Source: Bacillota bacterium (lineage in GTDB: Bacteria; Bacillota; UBA4882; UBA10575). Taken from it: a stretch of 64,000 nt of DNA. Below the pieces are notes generated by a model. The model was not told where the DNA came from. It saw nothing but the letters and a program-made list of their open reading frames with translations, and searched no databases. Position numbers and translations under genes: made by a program. The stretch's first letter is position 1. Each line of letters opens with the position of its first letter. Location of the stretch: the NCBI GenBank assembly GCA_012727425.1, contig JAAYHQ010000003.1, positions 1 through 64,000 of the forward strand, written 5' to 3'. Shown here one piece after another: positions 23,524 through 32,925 of this stretch.

Positions 23524-24591
23524 TTAACAGGAGGGACCGGAAGGGGGGGACAGAGGAACTCGCACCGTAATAGTGGTGCCTTTACCAGGCACGGAATTAA
23601 TTGAAAAAGCTCCGTTAACCTCCGTGATCCGTTTTTCCATCCCGGCCAGGCCAAACTGGCCGGTGCTTATGGGTTTACTGACGTCAAACCCCACACCGTT
23701 GTCTTCGATTTTCGCCCGGAGCATCCCGGTGTCCGGGACCGTCAAAATAACCTGTGCTTTAGTCGCCTGCGCATGTTTGACAATATTATGCAATGCCTCC
23801 TGGAGTACACGGTATAAAACCAGTTGGGTTTGCTGGTCTACTTTGGTCTCATCGCCCTGAAAGCGGAAAATAATCTCCAGGCCATAGCAGGTCTGAAAGC
23901 GGGTACAGAGGGTTTCCAGGGCTTCAAAGAAGCCTTTTTCCTGCAAAATAACGGGTTGCAATTCATAGATCATCAGCCGCATCTCCCGCTGGGCCTCTTC
24001 CACCATCTCTTTAAGCTGTGCGATGAGGACTTTCGCCCTTTCCGGTTGCGTCTCATGAATCAACCCCAGGGTCTTAAGGTTAAGGCTGATTCCAAAAAGG
24101 CTCTGGGAAACGGAATCATGCAATTCCCGGGCAATACGGTTCCGTTCCTCCAGAACCGCCAGTTCTTTATTTTTTTGTTCCAGACGCAGCCGTTCATCTT
24201 TAATGTCCAAATATTCAAAGGCCAAACCGATCAGCACCGAGATGATCCCCACGCCCAAACTAGTCTGGAAAGCGACCAACCGGGAAGGAAAGAAGGACCA
24301 GGGTAAAGCAGTCACGGGCAGGGCCGCCAGGAAAAAAGTCACGGTGCACACCAAATAAGCATGGCCGATTCTGAGCATGAGGCAAGCATTGTAGACCGGA
24401 AAGCGGGAGAAAAAACCTCTGGTCACGATAAACGCAGTCGCAATCAGAACCCCGGCCGTTAAACCGAAGCCGGTGTAAGTAAGAAAGGTGATTAACGAGG
24501 AAGGAAACCCTTCAATGGTCAACATAAACATAAACGCAATACCAATCCCAATAAGTCCGCTGTTGAGAATGGTTCTTAATTGCTTCCGCAT
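23524..24591 (-). CDS. Sensor histidine kinase (DegS/LiaS type)
   Basis: About 355 residues. The first 135 residues contain four to five membrane helices with no large sensor loop, so it may sense within or at the membrane. The dimerisation/phosphoacceptor box is LEERNRIARELHDSVSQSLFG (HisKA_3) near residue 160, with the phosphorylated H in ARELHDS. The ATPase domain has ALHNIVKHAQAT (N box) and DNGVGFD. ATG at 24591 is preferred because GGGGAGG lies upstream. It is followed by its response regulator on the same strand, upstream in sequence order, with 116 bases between. Position next to the envelope operon suggests that operon as a target. Confidence 0.9.
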   Translation of the reverse strand: MRKQLRTILNSGLIGIGIAFMFMLTIEGFPSSLITFLTYTGFGLTAGVLIATAFIVTRGFFSRFPVYNACLMLRIGHAYLVCTVTFFLAALPVTALPWSFFPSRLVAFQTSLGVGIISVLIGLAFEYLDIKDERLRLEQKNKELAVLEERNRIARELHDSVSQSLFGISLNLKTLGLIHETQPERAKVLIAQLKEMVEEAQREMRLMIYELQPVILQEKGFFEALETLCTRFQTCYGLEIIFRFQGDETKVDQQTQLVLYRVLQEALHNIVKHAQATKAQVILTVPDTGMLRAKIEDNGVGFDVSKPISTGQFGLAGMEKRITEVNGAFSINSVPGKGTTITVRVPLSPPSGPSC

Positions 24592-24707
24592 GGCCCGTCC
24601 TCCCCTCAACAAAGACCTGAACAGGGCACCACTGTAACCAATTAACCAACAAGAATCTGAAAACCTTTTTCCTTCAGATTAAACCGGCTCGTCACAACGG
24701 AAAAGCT

Positions 24708-25331
24708 TCAGACCAGCTTCATGTTGATCGCCTTGATAACCGCTTGGGTCCGGTCTTTAACTTGTAATTTCTGGAGAATACTGCTGACGTGGGTTTTAAC
24801 GGTGGTTTCGGAGATATACAGTACGGCGCTGATCTCTTTGTTGGACTTACCCTGGACCAATTGCCGCAGGACCTCCTTTTCTTTGGCGGTCAAAGGCTCG
24901 ATCGCCGGCTTCTCCTGGCGAACACGTTGCATTAACTTTTTTACGATCCGGGGGTGCAGTAACGGTTCACCACGTTGGGCGGCTTTGACCGCAGCCAACA
25001 GTTTTTCCGGAGGAGAGTCTTTCAACAAGTAGCTCAAAGCGCCAGCGTCGATGGCGGCCATAATCTCTTCATCCTCGCAAAAACTGGAAAGGATAATCAC
25101 TTGGGTCTTAAGCTCACTTTCTTTAATGGCTTTGATGACCTCCACACCACTCACCTTTGGAAGGTGGAGGTCGATGATGGCCACCTCTGGCGCCAACTCC
25201 TTTAACGCCGGTAAGGCGGTCTCCCCATCACCCGCTTCCCCCACGATCCGGATCTCCGGATCAGTGCTTAGATAGGCCTTGAGCCCCTCCCGGACAAAAG
25301 GATGGTCATCGACAATATAAACCGTAATCAT
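24708..25331 (-). CDS. NarL/LuxR-family response regulator
   Basis: About 207 residues. The receiver domain has the acidic pocket VYIVDDHPFVREGL, the phosphoacceptor aspartate in AIIDLHLPKVSG and a conserved lysine in YLLKDSPPEKLLAAV. The C-terminal LuxR-type helix-turn-helix reads LTAKEKEVLRQLVQGKSNKE and continues ISAVLYISETTVKTHVSSIL. It pairs with the adjacent DegS/LiaS-type kinase. ATG at 25331 is chosen with a GGGAAG-type site; an upstream ATG at 25367 is possible. It is divergent in function from gap, whose terminator lies 170 bases beyond its start. Confidence 0.92.
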   Translation of the reverse strand: MITVYIVDDHPFVREGLKAYLSTDPEIRIVGEAGDGETALPALKELAPEVAIIDLHLPKVSGVEVIKAIKESELKTQVIILSSFCEDEEIMAAIDAGALSYLLKDSPPEKLLAAVKAAQRGEPLLHPRIVKKLMQRVRQEKPAIEPLTAKEKEVLRQLVQGKSNKEISAVLYISETTVKTHVSSILQKLQVKDRTQAVIKAINMKLV

Positions 25332-25509
25332 TAAATCACCCGCTTCCCATTGCCCAAACCTCATCATTCGCCCCCATCGCCAGCCCCTGGTGGGTAAGGC
25401 GTCACCAATGAGGCGACCCGAATCAAGATGTCAATAAAGTTATTATTAGTGAACAATTTAATAATATCATGATCTTAAGGCAAGGAAAAGTGGTTCCGGG
25501 CTGCAGCAA

Positions 25510-25540
25510 AAAAGGGTGTCCCCGTTGGAGACACCCTTTT
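25510..25540 (-). terminator. Rho-independent terminator of gap
   Basis: AAAAGGGTGTC at 25510-25520 pairs with GACACCCTTTT at 25530-25540, an 11-bp stem with a 9-base loop. On the minus strand the stem ends in TTTT followed by TTGC. It begins 26 bases after the gap stop codon. Confidence 0.85.
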
Positions 25541-25565
25541 GGATGAGGTTAAAGTTGAAAGCAGC

Positions 25566-26597
<1,032 letters not shown>

Positions 26598-26656
26598 TTA
26601 AAGTTAATGGTAAGGAACGGCTGCTTACACAGCCGTCCTGGACCCCTTTCCCCTCA

Positions 26657-26685
26657 ATTGTATAAAAGATCGTTATAATCTGCAA
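26657..26685 (-). promoter_or_regulatory. Sigma-A type promoter of gap
   Basis: On the minus strand TTGCAG (26685-26680), a 17-base spacer, and TACAAT (26662-26657) form a close match to the -35/-10 consensus. The start codon lies about 80 bases downstream, leaving a leader of roughly 70 bases. Confidence 0.65.
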
Positions 26686-26712
26686 CAAGTTAAAGGAAAC
26701 ACAAAGGAATTT

Positions 26713-26726
26713 TTAACAATTGTTAA
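26713..26726. promoter_or_regulatory. Perfect 14-bp palindrome upstream of gap promoter
   Basis: TTAACAATTGTTAA at 26713-26726 is fully self-complementary. It lies about 28 bases upstream of the -35 box of gap and just downstream of the acyl-CoA synthetase gene. It could be an operator, but no known regulator is matched; it is not the Rex consensus orientation. Confidence 0.4.
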
Positions 26727-26783
26727 TATAGTGTTCGCCACCATTCCCGGCCGGTGTTTGCTCAAGTGCTTCGCTGGGCAAAA

Positions 26784-28439
26784 CTACTTGTCCTGGTCTT
26801 CCTGTCTAATTTCGACCCGCCGGATCTTCCCGCTGATCGTCTTCGGCAATTCCGCACGGAACTCGATCACCCGCGGGTATTTATATGGTGCCGTCACCTG
26901 TTTTACGTGGTCTTGTAGCTCCTTCGCCAACTGGGCGCTGGCCGTATATCCCGGGGCCAGGACCACCGTGGCCTTGACCACCTGCCCACGGTCCGGATCG
27001 GGGATCCCGGTCACCGCACATTCCAAGACCGCCGGGTGTTCCATAAGGGCGCTCTCCACCTCAAAGGGGCCAATCCGGTAGCCGGAGCTTTTGATCACAT
27101 CATCCACCCGGCCGACAAACCAGTAATAACCGTCTTCATCACGCCAGGCCGTATCCCCGGTGTAATAACGGCCATCATGCCAAACGGCCTGTGTTTTTTC
27201 GGGATCCCGGTAGTACCCCATAAAGAAGCCCAGCGGTTTTTGGCGGTCGGTCCGGATCACAATCTGTCCGACCTCACCAACCTCACAGACATTCCCCTCC
27301 TCGTCAATGAGCTCCACCTCATAGCCGGGCGAGGGTTTCCCCATCGAACCCGGTTTCGGTTCCATCCAGGGATAAGTGGCGATCGCCACGGTCAACTCGG
27401 TCTGCCCGTACCCTTCACGCAGCTTCAAACCGGTCATCTTGTAAAACTGGTGATAGACCTCGGGGTTTAACGGTTCCCCGGCCACCACACAGTATTCTAA
27501 ACTGGACAAATCATAACGGCTAAGGTCCTCTTTGATCAAGTAACGGTAGACCGTCGGCGGAGCGCAAAAGGTCGTAACCTTATATTTCTCCATTACCCGC
27601 AATAAATCTGGGGCGTTAAACCGGTCAAAATCATAGACAAAAACAGCGCTGCCGGCCAACCATTGCCCGTAAATCTTCCCCCAAACCGCCTTCGCCCAGC
27701 CGGTCTCCGCCACGGTCAGGTGCAACCCGCCCGGTTTCACCCGCTGCCAATACTTGGCGGTCACTACATGGCCTAAAGGATACTGGAAATTATGGGCCAC
27801 CATCTTCGGGTGCCCGGTGGTTCCCGACGTAAAATAGAGGAGGGAGATGTCATCCGGCGTCACGGTCTCCGCTTCCGTCCGCACAAAGACCGGTTCGGAA
27901 GCAGCCACTTCCTGGGCAAAATTCAACCAGCCCGGTCGTGGCGCCTCGCCGTTCACCATCACTTTCCACTGCAGACTGGGGGAAGCCGGCGCCGCCTCCT
28001 CCACATGGGCCAGTACTTGGGGTTCGTTCACGGCGATGATCATCTTAACCTCCGCCGCTTGGTTCCGGTAGATAATATCCTGCGCGGTCAGCAGGTGAGT
28101 CGCCGGAACCGCCGTCGCGCCCACTTTATGGAGGCCCAACAGGGCGAACCAGAATTCGTACCGCCGCTTTAGAATCAACATCACCCGGTCGCCTTTTTTG
28201 ATCCCCACCCGTTTTAAAAACCCGGCAACCCGGTCACTGTACTCTTTCATCTCCGCAAAGCGGATCACTTTACTTGCTCCTTTTTCATCACACCAGACCA
28301 GTGCCACCCGGTCCGGCGTCTCCGCGGCAAGCCGGTCGACCACATCATAAGCAAAGTTAAAACCATCCGGTGCTTCCAACTTAAACCGCTGCAAAAACTC
28401 TTCGTAAGATTGATATTCACCCGTTTCGAATTCCTTCAT
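26784..28439 (-). CDS. AMP-forming acyl-CoA synthetase (medium-chain/Acs-like)
   Basis: About 551 residues of the AMP-binding superfamily. It has the A3 motif [16 protein letters not shown], the A5 region [20 protein letters not shown]7 [20 protein letters not shown], and the C-terminal lysine region [16 protein letters not shown] whose K10-type lysine catalyses adenylation. It would activate a carboxylic acid to acyl-CoA in the cytoplasm. The residues around A4 ([20 protein letters not shown]) resemble medium-chain or benzoate/propionate-type ligases rather than acetyl-CoA synthetase. ATG at 28439 is chosen because AGGTGATGG lies upstream. The XRE-cupin regulator lies 196 bases upstream on the same strand, an arrangement often seen with such ligases. 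Confidence 0.88.
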   Translation of the reverse strand: MKEFETGEYQSYEEFLQRFKLEAPDGFNFAYDVVDRLAAETPDRVALVWCDEKGASKVIRFAEMKEYSDRVAGFLKRVGIKKGDRVMLILKRRYEFWFALLGLHKVGATAVPATHLLTAQDIIYRNQAAEVKMIIAVNEPQVLAHVEEAAPASPSLQWKVMVNGEAPRPGWLNFAQEVAASEPVFVRTEAETVTPDDISLLYFTSGTTGHPKMVAHNFQYPLGHVVTAKYWQRVKPGGLHLTVAETGWAKAVWGKIYGQWLAGSAVFVYDFDRFNAPDLLRVMEKYKVTTFCAPPTVYRYLIKEDLSRYDLSSLEYCVVAGEPLNPEVYHQFYKMTGLKLREGYGQTELTVAIATYPWMEPKPGSMGKPSPGYEVELIDEEGNVCEVGEVGQIVIRTDRQKPLGFFMGYYRDPEKTQAVWHDGRYYTGDTAWRDEDGYYWFVGRVDDVIKSSGYRIGPFEVESALMEHPAVLECAVTGIPDPDRGQVVKATVVLAPGYTASAQLAKELQDHVKQVTAPYKYPRVIEFRAELPKTISGKIRRVEIRQEDQDK

Positions 28440-28635
28440 CCCACCATCACCTGCACTTCTGTTCATTTCGCTTTTGGGTATTAGATCCCGGGTTTAACAC
28501 AATCAAGGCTGCAAAAACCAACTTCACGACCGAAGCGAACGCCGCCGGCCATAATCCGGCAAAGAAAACGCCCTGTCCAGCTTGCCCGCGAACGGCGCGC
28601 AAGCCAAACTGCACGCGGTGGCACCCTTAAAAGGC

Positions 28636-29190
28636 TTAAATAATAACTGCCAAAAACTGGGCCGGCTCCCCGTTCAGTGCCTTCATCCCGTGCTCAATCC
28701 CGGAATCAAAATAGATCGAATCGCCCGGGTACAACACTACTTCATAGCCATCGATGATAACTTTTAGCGTTCCCGCGAGAACATAATTAAACTCCTGCCC
28801 CGGGTGGCTATTGAGTTCTATGCTCTGTTGGTCGGGTTTGGGTTCGACCGTCACCAGAAAAGGCTCGGCCTTTTTGTCGATATAATTATAGGCCAAGCTC
28901 TGGTACTTATAGGCCTTTCTTCTTTCAACCGAAACCCCCCGCCCTTTCCGGGTGATGGCATAACTCCGGAGCCGGGGTTCTTCTCCGGTTAACAGCGCAC
29001 TGAGCTCCAGATTGAACTTGCGCGCAATCCGGTACAAGACCCCTACCGGAATATCCTCCTCCCCTCTTTCGTAGCTTAAATAAAGTTCGGGCGTAACCGC
29101 AAGCTCCGCCGCCATTTGTTCCGGGGACACCCCGTTGATTTCCCGGATTTCTCTGATCCGGGCGGCCAGTTGTCTAATCTCTTCTTCCAT
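28636..29190 (-). CDS. XRE-family regulator with cupin sensor domain
   Basis: A 184-residue protein. Residues 1-65 form a Cro/CI helix-turn-helix (IREIREINGVSPEQMAAELA, VTPELYLSYERGEEDIPVGV). The C-terminal half is a single cupin barrel (GQEFNYVLAGTLKVIIDGYE, VVLYPGDSIYFDSGIEHGMK). HTH-cupin proteins bind small acids or amino-acid derivatives and control nearby genes. It is upstream of an acyl-CoA synthetase on the same strand, so a role in sensing its substrate is likely. ATG at 29190 has AAAGGAG 8 bases upstream; the frame above it is not used. Confidence 0.88.
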   Translation of the reverse strand: MEEEIRQLAARIREIREINGVSPEQMAAELAVTPELYLSYERGEEDIPVGVLYRIARKFNLELSALLTGEEPRLRSYAITRKGRGVSVERRKAYKYQSLAYNYIDKKAEPFLVTVEPKPDQQSIELNSHPGQEFNYVLAGTLKVIIDGYEVVLYPGDSIYFDSGIEHGMKALNGEPAQFLAVII

Positions 29191-29496
29191 TGGGGTCGCT
29201 CCTTTCAAACTACATTTCATTAAAATTATAAAAGTAAAATTGGAAAAACTCTTCCTTGTCCGCGGCTTAAGTAGAAACAGATGAGGAAAACGTGGCGCCG
29301 GCAACACTGGGGACCAAGCGCCGGGAAGAATAGAACACCGTTCCGTAAAGCATTTCTTGACAAACAAAGCAGTGCAGTTTATATTAATGCCGAGATCGAG
29401 TTGGGCCGGAGGCCCATCTTGTCCAGCTTTTTGGCGAACGCGTCAACCGCAAACCAACAGCTTTCCTCGTTCAATCAAACGCAAAGGAGTAATTGG
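29191..29496. other. Divergent gap between XRE-cupin and PHP genes
   Basis: This 306-base stretch carries the ribosome site of the regulator on its left, the consensus promoter at 29357-29385 on its right and a roughly 105-base untranslated leader for the PHP gene. An in-frame extension of the PHP reading frame upstream of the promoter is open but lies outside the transcript and is not proposed as coding. Confidence 0.5.
29357..29385 (+). promoter_or_regulatory. Consensus sigma-A promoter of the PHP gene
   Basis: TTGACA at 29357-29362, a 17-base spacer and TATATT at 29380-29385 form a near-perfect promoter. Transcription would start near 29392, about 105 bases before the ATG at 29497. Confidence 0.8.
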
Positions 29497-30348
29497 ATGG
29501 CCATTGATTTACACCTTCATACCCAGGCTTCCGACGGCACCCTCTCTCCCCGGGAGCTTCTAACCGCCGCCGCCAAGCTCGGCCTTTCCGCCGTGTCCAT
29601 CACCGATCATGACACCACCGCGGCCCTCGCCACGGGCACCGCTATCGCCGCCGAGCTGGGTTTGGCTTTCCTCCCCGGGGTGGAGCTTTCCGCCAGTTAC
29701 ACTCCGGACGTCACCCTCCATATTTTAGGGTATGGCATCGATCCGGCCCACCCGGGACTCCAGGCGGTCCTGGCCGCCAACCAAAAGGCCTGGGACCAAA
29801 GTGAGGAAGACTCCATTGCCGCCCTGGAAAGACTGGGGATTAAAATCGACCGGACCCGTTATAACTACTGGAAAGACCACCCGGAAGCGGGCGGTTGGCC
29901 CATGTTTAACACCCTAAAGGAAATGGGCCTGGTCCGTGATGTCAATGAGTATTTCGATAAATACTTTGGAGTCGGTCGCCCGGCCTACATCACCATCACC
30001 TTTGCCCCGCCGGCGGCGGTTATTCAGACGATCAAAGCGGCGGGCGGCGTCCCGGTCTTGGCCCACCCCGGTCTTTACGTGGAAGATAACATTAAGTTAA
30101 TGACCAAACCCGCCTTCCAACAGACCCTTTTACGTTGGGGCATCGAAGGGCTGGAGGCGATCACCAGTTACCATTCGCCGGAAGAAACCGCCTTTTTCCT
30201 CAAGTTCTGTCAAAAACACGGTCTTTTGGCTACCGGCGGTTCCGACTACCACGGCCGTTTCGCCGGCCGCCACCTGGGAACCCCCGTGGTAGACGACACC
30301 TACCTTCCCCCCTTATTAGAGGCGATTACCCGCCGTCGGCAGGGATAA
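29497..30348 (+). CDS. PHP-domain phosphoesterase (RNase AM / nucleoside bisphosphate phosphatase type)
   Basis: A 283-residue metal-dependent phosphoesterase. PHP motifs are DLHLHTQASDGTLSP at the start, SITDHDTTAALATG, and later histidine/aspartate ligands in VLAHPGLYVED and ATGGSDYHGRFAGRHLG. Family members (YciV/Trph-like) cleave 5'-phosphorylated RNA or 3',5'-nucleoside bisphosphates and related products; which one applies here is unknown. An AAAGGAG site sits 8 bases before the ATG at 29497, which is downstream of a consensus promoter. Its 3' end overlaps the convergent pantothenate-kinase gene by 33 bases. Confidence 0.86.
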   Translation: MAIDLHLHTQASDGTLSPRELLTAAAKLGLSAVSITDHDTTAALATGTAIAAELGLAFLPGVELSASYTPDVTLHILGYGIDPAHPGLQAVLAANQKAWDQSEEDSIAALERLGIKIDRTRYNYWKDHPEAGGWPMFNTLKEMGLVRDVNEYFDKYFGVGRPAYITITFAPPAAVIQTIKAAGGVPVLAHPGLYVEDNIKLMTKPAFQQTLLRWGIEGLEAITSYHSPEETAFFLKFCQKHGLLATGGSDYHGRFAGRHLGTPVVDDTYLPPLLEAITRRRQG

Positions 30349-31149
30349 GGCGGCCCCGGTCGCCGTGGCAAACTCGGCGTTGGGTGGGGTGTGAAACTGC
30401 ACCTGGTACATGCGGTGTAACATTTCAAAGATCACCCGCGACTGGGGGACATTGGTTAAATTCCCGGTTAAGACCACGTCCGGCGTCTTGTAGATCCGGG
30501 TGGCAAAGACCGCCAACATCCCGATCGTCTGGAAGACCAGGTTAATAATGCCCAGCGCGATGTCGGCCTTCGTCGCCAGGTCACTAATCTTTCCAAAGTT
30601 GGAAGCCGTGGTCTCCGGCGGTAAACCGACGATCTGGTCCTGGGTGATATCGCCGATGTTCAGATCGACATGCGCCAGTTCCCCACCCTCCGCCATGGCG
30701 ATCAAATCGTCAAAACGCCGCACATTCAGCATTTTATTGGAAAGGCCCAGGAGTGTCCCCCCGCCAACCCCGGTCCCGCCAATATGGACCTCCCCCTGTT
30801 CATCGGCCATGACATAGGCGGTACCGGTCCCCATACTGACCACAATCGCCCGTGATAGCGTACTCAAAAACAGCCCGCCTTTGCCGATCGCCCGAAACTC
30901 ATCCACCTTCGTGGTGGGGATTCCATAGAGCGGTTGGTCAATATAGGAAGAACCAACCCCGGTAATCATGACGTGTTTAATATCATCCAAAGTTAACCCG
31001 TTGGCGCTAATGAACTTCCCAAAAGCGCCGTAAATTGAAGCGACCGGGTCGTTCGCTTTCACCAATAAAGGACTGTAAAGTTTATTATCATGCAACCCAA
31101 CAATCTTGGTCGTACTCCCTCCAACGTCGATTCCAATCACCATGCCCAT
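30316..31149 (-). CDS. coaW: Type II pantothenate kinase-like protein
   Basis: A 277-residue ASKHA-fold kinase. The N-terminal phosphate loop is GIDVGGSTTKIVGLHDNK, and VSMGTGTAYVMADEQGEVHI plus GGTGVGGGTLLGLSNKML are the conserved type II PanK blocks; a final phosphate motif is VVLTGNLTNVPQSRVIFE. Type II PanKs phosphorylate pantothenate in the first step of CoA synthesis, and lack feedback inhibition by CoA in Staphylococcus. ATG at 31149. It lies 18 bases downstream of the OPT transporter gene in the same direction, so the two may be one operon. The symbol is by similarity. Confidence 0.87.
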   Translation of the reverse strand: MGMVIGIDVGGSTTKIVGLHDNKLYSPLLVKANDPVASIYGAFGKFISANGLTLDDIKHVMITGVGSSYIDQPLYGIPTTKVDEFRAIGKGGLFLSTLSRAIVVSMGTGTAYVMADEQGEVHIGGTGVGGGTLLGLSNKMLNVRRFDDLIAMAEGGELAHVDLNIGDITQDQIVGLPPETTASNFGKISDLATKADIALGIINLVFQTIGMLAVFATRIYKTPDVVLTGNLTNVPQSRVIFEMLHRMYQVQFHTPPNAEFATATGAALSLPTAGNRL

Positions 31150-31167
31150 TGGCCGTCCCCCTCCTCG

Positions 31168-32820
31168 CTATGCTCCGGTCAACATACTGATAATGGCGAT
31201 GGTCACGCCCACGATGCCTTCGCCGCCGAAAAGGCCGGAAGCCACCACATCACCATCGTTGGCCGCACTGGGTTTGCGCCGTTGGTAAACCAGCCGGGTC
31301 AACCCGCCGAGAAAAACGGTGCCCGACAGAGCAAAAGGCAAGTACATCCCGATCCCCAGTGTCATCGCGGGCACCTTCGTCAGGTACAAAAGGGCACCCA
31401 CAGCCACCGCACTCCCGAAGACCACCGGGTCACCAAGGCCGTGGACCATTTGGGTGACGGCTTTGGCCTGTGGGGCCGGTAGATACTCGGTCCCGACTCC
31501 TCCGTAACGGGTGATCAAAGCGATCATGGCCACGGTGGCCACGACCGTCCCCACCAGCCCGCCGATCAATTCGGAGACGAACTGGGCCTGCGGGTTGGCC
31601 TTCAAGATATGGCCGGACTTGTAGTCGTTAAGGATATCGCCGGCATACCCGCAGGCAATCGCCACACAAGCGGCAATGAAAAACGCGGCGGTCGTGGTCA
31701 CCGGAACCAGGGCACGAATGGCTAAAAGAATAATGATGCCAAAGATCTCCATAGGGTTAATCCCGGTTTCACCGGTGATCGTCGCCGCCATCGCCGTCGC
31801 CACGAAAACGCCCCCCACGAGTAAAACGGCGGCCAACGGCGGTAAACCCGCCACCAGGCTGAAAAGATAGGCAAGCAACACCCCGCCGCTCTGCAGCGTC
31901 CGGCTGCTAATACCCCTTTTCTTCGGAGCCCCGCTCTTCTCCGCTTCAACCCCGTTCCGTCCAGCTCTTCCTTTTTTCCATAAATTGAGGACAAAGGCGA
32001 TCACAATCCCCACCCCCGTCCCGACCATGAGGCCCAATCCCAGGGTATCTTTGAAGGCTACCGCCGCCTCGGTCGAAGCCAAAAGGCCAACCGCCGGCCC
32101 AACCGGAACGATCAACAGATAAGCTAGGACCGCCCCCAGGAACCAAACCCCTGTCGCCAAGGGGCCAATCAGATACCCGATCCCCAGGGCCATTGGGGAC
32201 AACATGACCCCCACGTCCACACGCCGGGCCGTAAACCAACGCACCGACAAGGCCCCCGGGAACAAACCCAAGCTGTCACGGAGATAGGTAAAGACGGCGG
32301 AAAAGCCCATAGCGCCAAATAACAACTGTGCCTTCCTTCCGCCCTGGTCGCCGGTGATCAACGTCTGCGCCGCCGCCTTCCCAATGGGATACGGCAAGGC
32401 GCTTTGCTCAATATATTTGGGCCGTAACCACCAAGTCATTAGGGCCCCAAAGACCGTTCCGGCCAGCGCGATCGCCAGCACTTCCCACCAGTGGTCGGCA
32501 AACACCTGCGGTCCCGACCAGACGCCGGCGATCCAGAGTCCAGGCAGGGTAAAGGCCATGCCACCGGCCACCATCGCCCCGGCCGACATGGCCGTCTGGG
32601 CAATACTGATCTCCCTTAAGTCGGTGTTGCCCAGTAACTTCAACACGGTCATCGAAAGTACCGCCACAAAAATGGTGGGCCACGGTAAAGCCCCCATCCG
32701 CAGCGCAATATACATCGAGCTGGCCGTAATAACCGCCGAACCGACCGCGCCCAGGATCAAGCTGCGGACGGTTAACTGCTCAATCCCCCATAACCCTTTC
32801 TTTCCGCTGGCATTCGCCAT
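31168..32820 (-). CDS. OPT-family oligopeptide/metal-chelate transporter
   Basis: A 550-residue membrane protein with about 14 to 16 hydrophobic helices. Conserved segments are RSLILGAVGSAVITASSMYI, YIEQSALPYPIGKAAAQTL, ETGINPMEIFGIIILLAIRA and GYAGDILNDYKSGHILKANP, which identify the oligopeptide transporter (OPT) family. Members import peptides or metal-chelating compounds using the proton gradient; substrate cannot be read here. ATG at 32820 is preferred to one two codons upstream because AAGGAGGAG is 6 bases from it. It precedes the pantothenate-kinase gene by 18 bases. Confidence 0.9.
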   Translation of the reverse strand: MANASGKKGLWGIEQLTVRSLILGAVGSAVITASSMYIALRMGALPWPTIFVAVLSMTVLKLLGNTDLREISIAQTAMSAGAMVAGGMAFTLPGLWIAGVWSGPQVFADHWWEVLAIALAGTVFGALMTWWLRPKYIEQSALPYPIGKAAAQTLITGDQGGRKAQLLFGAMGFSAVFTYLRDSLGLFPGALSVRWFTARRVDVGVMLSPMALGIGYLIGPLATGVWFLGAVLAYLLIVPVGPAVGLLASTEAAVAFKDTLGLGLMVGTGVGIVIAFVLNLWKKGRAGRNGVEAEKSGAPKKRGISSRTLQSGGVLLAYLFSLVAGLPPLAAVLLVGGVFVATAMAATITGETGINPMEIFGIIILLAIRALVPVTTTAAFFIAACVAIACGYAGDILNDYKSGHILKANPQAQFVSELIGGLVGTVVATVAMIALITRYGGVGTEYLPAPQAKAVTQMVHGLGDPVVFGSAVAVGALLYLTKVPAMTLGIGMYLPFALSGTVFLGGLTRLVYQRRKPSAANDGDVVASGLFGGEGIVGVTIAIISMLTGA

Positions 32821-32875
32821 TTTCAACTCCTCCTTCCACCGGCCCGGACGGGCAATGGTTAAAGGTAAGAAAAAC

Positions 32876-32904
32876 TCCTACTGGCGCTGGTGCGACCGGT
32901 AGGA
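32876..32904 (-). terminator. Terminator of the dnaX-ybaB-recR operon
   Basis: On the minus strand TCCTACCGG and CCAGTAGGA pair with one G-U wobble around an 11-base loop, followed by GTTTTTCTT. It lies 22 bases after the recR stop codon. Confidence 0.75.
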
Positions 32905-32925
32905 AGTTGTACACGGTTAGCCTTT

